A stretch of DNA of 64,000 bases from Desulfobulbus oralis. Its GTDB lineage: Bacteria > Desulfobacterota > Desulfobulbia > Desulfobulbales > Desulfobulbaceae. Positions 8,293 to 15,016 of the stretch are shown here, one piece after another (the stretch's first letter is position 1; each line of letters begins with the position of its first letter). The stretch covers positions 2,674,001 to 2,738,000 of the forward strand of contig NZ_CP021255.1 in the NCBI RefSeq assembly GCF_002952055.1. Direction: 5' to 3'. Under the pieces are notes generated by a model that was given only the letters and a program-made list of their open reading frames with translations, had not been told where the DNA came from and ran no database searches. The translations under genes were made by a program, and so were the position numbers.

Positions 8293-9038
8293 GCGACAAG
8301 ATCTTCGCCCGGCGGCACACCGCAGCAGAAGACGATAACCCCTACTGGATTTCCTTTTCGGATATCATGTCCGGTCTGCTGATCATTTTTGTACTGGCCT
8401 CGCTGGCCTTGATTCTGGAACTCAGGGACAAAGTGGACAAGGTGACGGTGGAACTGGCCATGGCTGAACAGGTACGCCGCGATATTCTGGAGGAAATTCA
8501 GGAGACTCTGAAGATAAAAAACATTGAGGTGGAAATCAGCGACAACCATACCGTTCTGCGCATCCCCGACAGTACGCTGACCTTTGCCACCAACCGCCAC
8601 AGCATTCCGCTGGACGAAGCCATGCGCACAACGGTGCTGGAAATTGGCTTGGTGCTGTATGAGGCAATCAGCAAGGAGGAGCGCTGGCGTTACCTGGACA
8701 CGATTTTTGTTGAGGGCCATACCGATCGGCGGCCTTCGTACCGGGACGCCATGGGCAACTGGGGACTTTCCACGTACAGGGCCATCTCCGTCTGGAACTA
8801 TTGGAACGAAAATTTGCCGGAGTCCAAGCGCCTGAATGAACGCAAGAACCACAACGGCGCGCCTCTTTTTTCCGTGAGCGGCTACGGCGAAACCCGACCC
8901 GTGCAGGTGGTGCAGGAAACCGAAACGGACTGGCAAAAAAACCGGCGCATTGACATCCGTTTTACTGTGCGCCAACCTGCGCTGGAAGAGTTCAAAAACC
9001 TCAAGGATCTGCGGAAAATGCTGGAGGACAGGCCGTGA
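8289..9038 (+). CDS. zorB: Zorya protein ZorB, MotB-like stator with OmpA-type peptidoglycan-binding domain
   Basis: The 249-residue protein has a single N-terminal transmembrane helix with the conserved stator Asp (D25 in WISFSDIMSGLL), the MotB/ExbD-like residue used for proton flow. A short linker leads to a C-terminal OmpA-like domain with VEGHTDRRPS, then SVSGYGETRPV and NRRIDIRF, which contain the usual peptidoglycan-binding Asp and Arg. ZorB anchors the ZorA motor to the cell wall. It overlaps zorA by 4 bases and zorC by 4 bases (GTGA), which indicates one operon with coupled translation. Confidence 0.92.
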   Translation: MSDKIFARRHTAAEDDNPYWISFSDIMSGLLIIFVLASLALILELRDKVDKVTVELAMAEQVRRDILEEIQETLKIKNIEVEISDNHTVLRIPDSTLTFATNRHSIPLDEAMRTTVLEIGLVLYEAISKEERWRYLDTIFVEGHTDRRPSYRDAMGNWGLSTYRAISVWNYWNENLPESKRLNERKNHNGAPLFSVSGYGETRPVQVVQETETDWQKNRRIDIRFTVRQPALEEFKNLKDLRKMLEDRP

Positions 9039-10531
9039 GCCCTTTACCCAAACTGACCTTTCAGCTCCGTAAATGGAGAACAAACGATTTCAAGCCTTTT
9101 GCGAACAGCGCAAAAAAATTAAAAAAGCTCGCAGGCAGGGCCGGACAAGGCACTGACGCCTTTGAAAAAGCCAGGAATGAACTTTTGCGCCTTGCCCAAA
9201 ATGGGCAGGCGAACAGGATTCCGGCGGCAATACAAAGGCCTGTTGACGTGCGGGCCTTGTCCTTTCTGTTTGGTGATGAAAGTTTCCGGGCCAACACGCA
9301 AATAACCAAAGATATGCTGGACAGTCTGCATAAGCCCAGGACCCCGCTGGGACTGCTCAACCTCATGCAGTTGCTGGGCGTATTTTTCCGTTTTTTTGAC
9401 CAGCTTGCAGACGGCGGCCAGAACGTGTTTGGGTATTTTTGTGCCTTGCTGAAAAAAGAACTGGCGATGCGGGCACGGGGACGAGCCAAGCAGCACAGTG
9501 ATCTGGCCATTCTCTACCATAACCGCTGGCTTTTCTCCCTAGACGGGCCAGCGATGCTCGTTGGCAAAGTCCTGCAAAATAATCTGGAACTTGAACCGGC
9601 CTTTGCCCGCTTTGCTTTGCAACACTACCGTCACGATGCCCGCTTCCACATGGTCTGCCGTTTTCGCTATTATCTGAAACAACTGCGGCAACTGCCGGTT
9701 GGAGCCGATGGTCCGGTATTGGTGGAAGTCTGCAAAGAAGAAGTGTATGACGCGCCTGCAGGTGGCGACCGCCTGCTTGGCCATAAAATCCTTGAGATTC
9801 TCATTGACCGGGCTTCTCCTGATACAATCAGCGACGCATGGCGCGGAGTTATTCTGACCATTGCAGGAGATCCCAGGGTTGCCGAGAGCAGTAATCACTT
9901 TGTCAAATGGTGGTTTAAGCTGGGCAGGAAACGGCAAAACAAGGTGAGAGCCTGGCTGTCAGGCTTTGACCTCCGTTTGTTCCTCGAAGCGCTCGAAGAT
10001 TACGGGGACAGTCAGGCCCAGGAAGATTTGCAGCGCATGTTTCCTGCCCGCAAAGCCTTTCTCGAAGGATTGCTCAAACAAAAGCTCATCCAGCACGCCC
10101 GACTTTTTGTCAGCCGTGGCGCGGAGGCTTATCTGCACCAACACTACGGTGATAACGAGTTGCCGGAGTATGCTCAGGTACAGGATCCCTATCGTTCCAT
10201 GATTTACCTGCAAATAGGGCACTGCCACATGATAGAGGGAAGTCACAGTTTCAGGCTTCGGCTGTATCCAAAACTGCCTCCTGAAAACGCCATTACCCAA
10301 TATGCACGGAAACGTTTTACCCCGGACAGCTTGGGCAAAGGACTGCAAATGCTGTACCACAAAACATACGGAGACAACGCAAGGTCTCTGAGTGTCGTCC
10401 ACCATCCCAATCGGCGCTGGCTTGCAGAGGCCATACAATTTCTGCGACAGGAAGGCATCCAGCTTGATGTGGAACAGCTGCTGGAACCAGGAGCTTACCA
10501 GCAATTCAAACGACAATATAGCATTTTTTGA
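9035..10531 (+). CDS. zorC: Zorya type I effector ZorC
   Basis: A 498-residue soluble protein in the exact position of zorC between zorB and the helicase gene. It uses a GTG start overlapping the zorB stop, with a good GGAGG site 7 bases upstream. The sequence is basic and helical with no transmembrane segment. It shows no motif that I can name with certainty beyond overall agreement with the family that carries an EH-signature-type domain. In published type I systems ZorC is a cytoplasmic DNA-binding component acting with ZorD. The assignment rests mainly on gene order, size and the certainty of its neighbours. Confidence 0.78.
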   Translation: MSPLPKLTFQLRKWRTNDFKPFANSAKKLKKLAGRAGQGTDAFEKARNELLRLAQNGQANRIPAAIQRPVDVRALSFLFGDESFRANTQITKDMLDSLHKPRTPLGLLNLMQLLGVFFRFFDQLADGGQNVFGYFCALLKKELAMRARGRAKQHSDLAILYHNRWLFSLDGPAMLVGKVLQNNLELEPAFARFALQHYRHDARFHMVCRFRYYLKQLRQLPVGADGPVLVEVCKEEVYDAPAGGDRLLGHKILEILIDRASPDTISDAWRGVILTIAGDPRVAESSNHFVKWWFKLGRKRQNKVRAWLSGFDLRLFLEALEDYGDSQAQEDLQRMFPARKAFLEGLLKQKLIQHARLFVSRGAEAYLHQHYGDNELPEYAQVQDPYRSMIYLQIGHCHMIEGSHSFRLRLYPKLPPENAITQYARKRFTPDSLGKGLQMLYHKTYGDNARSLSVVHHPNRRWLAEAIQFLRQEGIQLDVEQLLEPGAYQQFKRQYSIF

Positions 10532-10538
10532 TTACATC

Positions 10539-13500
10539 ATGCCCATTAGAAATATCATTCAAAAAATACTGACGGGCAAAGACGAAACCCGCTTCGGCAT
10601 AATCGCCGACAGTGAGGGTCTGAATTTTACCCTGCCCCAGAACCACTTGGCACAATGCCGCGCAAACAGGGCTGGCAAGTGGGCAATGCTGCAATACGTC
10701 ACGTTAAAAATGCTGGAGGAGCAGGGCTATGCCGAACAGATTGTCGACGGCTACCTCATTCCTTCCGAGCCTGCGGTTGCCGTGGATGAGGAGGCAAAGA
10801 AGATACTGGAATTTCCCCCACCCTTTCCCGGAAGCTACTGCGTCAATATCACTGGTGAAACCTTCCGCAACACCTTTGCCGTGCAAATTATTCCAGTCAG
10901 GGAGGACGGCAGTGAATTGCCCGATTATGAACTGAAAGGCCCCTGTCTGCGCATCAGTTCCCAGGAAATATACCTGCTGAGCCAGGCCGAGTGGCTGGCC
11001 TTTGCAGCCCTGCGCACACACCAGCAACGTGCGGCGGATGAAAAAAACGAATGGCGCAACCTGCAACTGGTTGGCAGCTTGCAGGCCGCAAAAAAACTGG
11101 GCATGAAGATTGACTTGGCCCATTTTGACGAGCTGCATGTGCAAGAACCGGAAAGCGTGGGCGTAAATGCGGTCTTGCAGGCGGACGGCAGCCTGCACTT
11201 GACACCCACTTTTGCCACCGGGCTTGACCCGGAGGAAATTCGCAAACGGCTGGGCCAGTTGCAATCGCCCGGCAAGACGATGCAGGATTTCGCCGTTATC
11301 CGTGTCCAGCAGCAGATTGTGGTGCTAGACGAAAAGCGACTGGAAGCGGCCCACGAAATCCTGACCAACCGCACTATCCCCAAGGAGCAGGTCAAGAAAT
11401 TTCTGGAAACACCATCTGCCTTTCTGGATGCCAGTCTGGTTGACCTAGACACTGGCTTTTCCCTGCGGGTGCATGGCGCGACCGTGTTTCGGCCCGCCTA
11501 TTTTGGAGCAACCGATGAATCTGGCATTGACTGGTTTGAACAGGCTGCACAGGGCCGGATTTATCCGCCCAACGAGCTGGAAAAACTGGTGACCTGCGAA
11601 GAGCTCCCCCAACTGCGCAAACAGCTTGAAGAAACCTTCAAGGCCGGGGCCACACTGCTCCTCTGGGCAAACAAGACCATTGACGTTGCCGATACCGTAG
11701 CGGTTGAATGCGTCATCAAGAGGATTGAAAAAAAATGCGCGGGCGAGGCGAAACCAAGGCAAGGTGCAGGCGAAAAACAACCGGGACCCGGCAAGGACGG
11801 TGAAGGGAACGAGTCTGTTGTTGTGGATATTACCCTAAACGACTTTGAGGCTGACGAAATTCCGGCTTTCATACGAAACGCAGCTTACAAGGGTGCGATT
11901 GACTATGCCCCGCTGAAGCGCCGCCCCTTTCCGCATCAGGACGAAGGCATTCGCTGGATTTTGGGCCTTGCGGAACGCAGTTTCCCGGCGCAGGCGGAAC
12001 AGGAAAGCCACGGCGCTTTGCTGGCCGACGACATGGGCTTGGGCAAAACCTACATGTCCTTGGTCGCGGTTGCGGAATACTACCGCCTATGCCGGGAAAA
12101 GCAGGTAGTGGAACGCCCAGTGCTGGTCGTGGTGCCGCTCACCCTGCTGGAAAACTGGCAAGAGGAAATTGCCCAGACCTTCCACGAAAGTCCCTTTGCC
12201 GATGCCGTGCTTTTGCAGGCGGATGCGGATTTGAGCAAGTTCCGCATTCAGGGCGGAGGCGTGGAAACCAGGCAGGATGCGGGCAAGCGGCATACGTCCA
12301 TAATCGAAATGCCCTTTCCCATGGAACTCTCCCCAACCACATTGGAAGACGCCATCCGCTATTCCCTCAAAACCGGCAAAAATTTTGGTCAAGAACGTCT
12401 GGATTTGCCAAAGCGTCTGGTACTGACCACCTACCAGACTTTGCGGGACTATCAGTTTTCTCTGTGCCGTGTTGACTGGTCGTTTGTTATCTTTGACGAG
12501 GCACAGCACATCAAAAATCCGAACACCCTGGCAACCCGTGCGGCCAAGGGACTGAAGGCACAATTCAAATTGCTGGCAACTGGCACGCCTGTGGAAAACA
12601 GCCTACGCGATTTCTGGTGCCTCATGGACACCGCCAAACCGAATCTTTTAGGAGCCTACCAAAATTTCCGGCAGGAATACATCGCCCCTATCACCCAGGC
12701 AGGACCGGATGAAGTTGCCGGGGTGCGACAGGCTATGGGCCTGAAACTGCGGCGCAAGGTGGGTGCGCTCATGCTGCGGCGGCTCAAGGAAGAGCAACTG
12801 CAAGGATTACCGCAAAAGCATATTTTTGCGGGCACTGAAGAGGTGGAAGAACTCGGTGGCCAGTACGATCCCAATCTCGCCCGAGAAATGTTGGGTGAAC
12901 AGCGGCAGCGCTACGACACGGCCATTGACACAGTGGTGGAACTGCAGCAACAGGGCAGCAGAAACAACCCTGTGCTGGCCGGTCTGCATCAGCTGCGGGA
13001 CATCTCGCTGCATCCACGTCTGTCAAACAACGGCCTCTTACCCACGCCCAAAAATTCCAACGAAGCCCGTGACAACATGGCGCTTTCCGGCAAGCTGGCT
13101 GTGCTTTTGGACCTGCTGAATCAAATCAAAAAGCGAAACGAAAAAGCGCTGCTCTTTCTCATCAACAAGCGGCTGCAAAGTTTTCTCAAAATCGCACTGG
13201 GTCGCATCTACGGCATCAATGTGGAAATCATCAATGGCGACACGCCGGCGCTTGCCAGAGCAGCCCAGAATGCCGAGCGCACGCGGAAAGGCATTATTGA
13301 TGCCTTTTCGGCTGAACCGGGCTTTGGGGTCATCATCATGTCGCCCATTGCCGCCGGCACAGGTCTGACCGTGGTTGCGGCCAACAACGTAATTCATCTG
13401 GAGCGACACTGGAACCCGGCCAAGGAAAACCAGGCCACAGACCGGGTGTACCGCATCGGCCAGACTCGCAATGTCAACATTTACCTGCCCGTACTTACCC

Positions 13501-14096
13501 ACCCGGACAAGCCGTCTTTTGACGTGAACCTGCACCGGCTCCTGGCAAAAAAAGTGACGCTCAAGGACGCGGTGGTCACGCCGGAAGAGGTAACACCCGA
13601 AGAGATGGGTCGCGCCAACTTCCCCGGGGCGGGCAATCAGGAAGATTCAACGCGACCCTTGCGGGGCAGTGATTTGGAACGGCTGTCGCCAAGGGAATTT
13701 GAGGCTCTCTGTGCGGAAATTTATGGGGCCAGCTTGCAGGGCACGGCATTGTTAACGGCCAACCACGACTTTGGCGCGGATGTGGTGGTTTTTGATAAAA
13801 ACGGCAACGCCCTGATTCAGTGCAAACATCAACAGAACGCGGCTAGGCCCTGTGACCGCCGTACAGCCCTACAAGAAATTTACAGCGCGAAGCCCAAGTA
13901 TGAAGAAAGAACCGGAAAAACTTTTGCCACTCTGATTGTGGCCACCAACGCCTGCTGTTTCTCCAGACGAGTCATACAGGAAACACAGCCCTACGGGGTC
14001 AGGCTGGCTACTCAAAAAGATATGGACGAGTTGCTGCAACAGTATCCTGTTTGCCGCCGGAGAATCCAACAACGCCTGCTGGCCGAACGCTTCTAA
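10539..14096 (+). CDS. zorD: Zorya type I effector ZorD, SNF2-type helicase with C-terminal Mrr-like nuclease domain
   Basis: A 1185-residue protein. After an N-terminal half of unknown fold comes an SNF2/SF2 ATPase: Walker A in DDMGLGKT (497-504), DEAQ at 653-656, a GTPVENSL segment, and the motif VI region RVYRIGQTRN near 969-978. The last 130 residues resemble an Mrr/restriction-endonuclease fold, with GAD ending at D1081 and QCK (Q1094 to K1096), matching the D-(Q/E)xK nuclease pattern. In type I Zorya this protein is the DNA-degrading effector. The ATG at 10539 lies 7 bases after zorC; no Shine-Dalgarno is visible, so translation may be coupled. Upstream in-frame starts overlap zorC and are less likely. 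Confidence 0.92.
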   Translation: MPIRNIIQKILTGKDETRFGIIADSEGLNFTLPQNHLAQCRANRAGKWAMLQYVTLKMLEEQGYAEQIVDGYLIPSEPAVAVDEEAKKILEFPPPFPGSYCVNITGETFRNTFAVQIIPVREDGSELPDYELKGPCLRISSQEIYLLSQAEWLAFAALRTHQQRAADEKNEWRNLQLVGSLQAAKKLGMKIDLAHFDELHVQEPESVGVNAVLQADGSLHLTPTFATGLDPEEIRKRLGQLQSPGKTMQDFAVIRVQQQIVVLDEKRLEAAHEILTNRTIPKEQVKKFLETPSAFLDASLVDLDTGFSLRVHGATVFRPAYFGATDESGIDWFEQAAQGRIYPPNELEKLVTCEELPQLRKQLEETFKAGATLLLWANKTIDVADTVAVECVIKRIEKKCAGEAKPRQGAGEKQPGPGKDGEGNESVVVDITLNDFEADEIPAFIRNAAYKGAIDYAPLKRRPFPHQDEGIRWILGLAERSFPAQAEQESHGALLADDMGLGKTYMSLVAVAEYYRLCREKQVVERPVLVVVPLTLLENWQEEIAQTFHESPFADAVLLQADADLSKFRIQGGGVETRQDAGKRHTSIIEMPFPMELSPTTLEDAIRYSLKTGKNFGQERLDLPKRLVLTTYQTLRDYQFSLCRVDWSFVIFDEAQHIKNPNTLATRAAKGLKAQFKLLATGTPVENSLRDFWCLMDTAKPNLLGAYQNFRQEYIAPITQAGPDEVAGVRQAMGLKLRRKVGALMLRRLKEEQLQGLPQKHIFAGTEEVEELGGQYDPNLAREMLGEQRQRYDTAIDTVVELQQQGSRNNPVLAGLHQLRDISLHPRLSNNGLLPTPKNSNEARDNMALSGKLAVLLDLLNQIKKRNEKALLFLINKRLQSFLKIALGRIYGINVEIINGDTPALARAAQNAERTRKGIIDAFSAEPGFGVIIMSPIAAGTGLTVVAANNVIHLERHWNPAKENQATDRVYRIGQTRNVNIYLPVLTHPDKPSFDVNLHRLLAKKVTLKDAVVTPEEVTPEEMGRANFPGAGNQEDSTRPLRGSDLERLSPREFEALCAEIYGASLQGTALLTANHDFGADVVVFDKNGNALIQCKHQQNAARPCDRRTALQEIYSAKPKYEERTGKTFATLIVATNACCFSRRVIQETQPYGVRLATQKDMDELLQQYPVCRRRIQQRLLAERF

Positions 14097-14241
14097 ACAG
14101 CTCGTTGAAAAAATCGCAACAATGTGCATTGCGAGTAAAAACTTCGTAACGCAGAGGAGTAACTCACTTATTCTGCATTACTTGGAATTTGAAATTCCTG
14201 TAGCTTGGGAACTGAAATATAGTTTTTCAGCGGGTTGCTAA
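14095..14241. repeat. Possible MITE-like element at the zorD 3' end
   Basis: About 147 non-coding bases begin at the zorD stop and end at 14241. The two ends form an imperfect inverted repeat around a TGAAAAA core (left near 14098-14111, right near 14221-14241 in the other orientation), about 14 of 19 positions matching. A perfect short palindrome, GGAATTT-G-AAATTCC, lies inside near 14184. Size and structure fit a small non-autonomous insertion, but no target duplication was identified. Confidence 0.35.
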
Positions 14242-14265
14242 ACGCCAACCTGCCCGCGTACCAGG

Positions 14266-14355
14266 CGAGGCCGGCATCATGGCACGGGCCGGGCACTTTG
14301 CCCGGGTGGCGAAAAAATGGCAAGCCTGGGTCTCCCCTGATCTGGAAACAGGGCC
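14266..14355 (+). repeat. Right copy of the mtaD 3'-end direct repeat
   Basis: 90 bases matching 4966-5067 in the same orientation, with 12 bases lost and about 5 substitutions. No open mtaD gene is attached on either side. On the minus strand it is read as the last residues of the Rhs remnant, so a decayed gene fuses into it. Confidence 0.75.
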
Positions 14356-14707
14356 GCTATCAGCCGATTCTCCAGATCATACAGATAGTACGTGGTCTTC
14401 GTGCCTACGCTCTTCCGAACCCGCCAGTTCTGGCTGTCATAGCCGTAGCCGGCTACCACGTGCCCGTTCCGCCGGACTGTTTTCAGACGACCCAGCCGCA
14501 TCCCAGCCGAAGCTGCGTACCCCGTCAGAGAGCAGGCGCAGGCTGCGTCATAAGTATAGCCCGCTCCTCCGCGTACCGCCAGTTGATTGTTGACCCCATC
14601 GATGCTGTAGCTCTCGCTGCCCGATTCCACAGCAGGCACGCTCGGCCCCCTAGCCCCCGCCGCCTGGCCGGGCCCGTTGCGGCTGGAGTCGACAACAGGC
14701 CTGCGCA
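14356..14707 (-). pseudogene. Rhs/YD-repeat protein remnant
   Basis: Minus-strand reading gives recognisable YD-repeat peptides: YSIDGVNNQLA, GYTYDAACACS, then GRLKTVRRNGHVVAGYGYD and YYLYDLENRLIA. These match the core repeats of Rhs/polymorphic toxin proteins, but only about 120 residues survive. There is no proper start, no N-terminal secretion region and no toxin tip, so it is a fragment. It abuts the right copy of the mtaD repeat and is probably debris of an accessory locus. The 310 bases from here to 15016 hold no gene that I can support. Confidence 0.65.
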
Positions 14708-15016
14708 CCTCTTTTAACAGGCCGCATTCGCCCCGGCAGAGTAGTGCCAACGAGAACGGCAGTGGCCTTTTGCGACAGTATGTTCCAAGGGGCATCAGCT
14801 TGCACGAGATCACGGGAGCACTGCCCAGAAACATCGCAGAACGGCTGAATGACCGACCTCGCAACCGGTCAAGCTACCAGAGTCCCGCTGCAGTTTTTAA
14901 CCAGGCCCGCACGGCTGCACTTGGCTGTTGCATTCATCCCCCAAAAAACGGATCTTGTTGCGGCGAGCGTTTTTCAAAGGAGCGCATCGGGCTGCCCGCG
15001 TTTCCCCAGCCTGATT

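Larger units (their letters stand above)
5068..14265. mobile_element. Genomic island carrying type I Zorya, bounded by mtaD-tail direct repeats
   Basis: About 9.2 kb between the two repeat copies. Base composition is clearly poorer in GC than the flanks, and the first 1.3 kb is very AT-rich. It holds a candidate small RNA, an orphan lipoprotein and the zorABCD operon. No integrase, transposase or tRNA is visible inside, so the insertion mechanism is not shown; the repeats could come from an integrase supplied elsewhere or from a gene-end duplication. Confidence 0.65.

Noticed and set aside
10392-10538. An upstream in-frame start that would lengthen ZorD by 49 residues
   Set aside because: The extra residues lie wholly within the zorC coding region in another frame and look unlike protein; the ATG at 10539 follows zorC by 7 bases.
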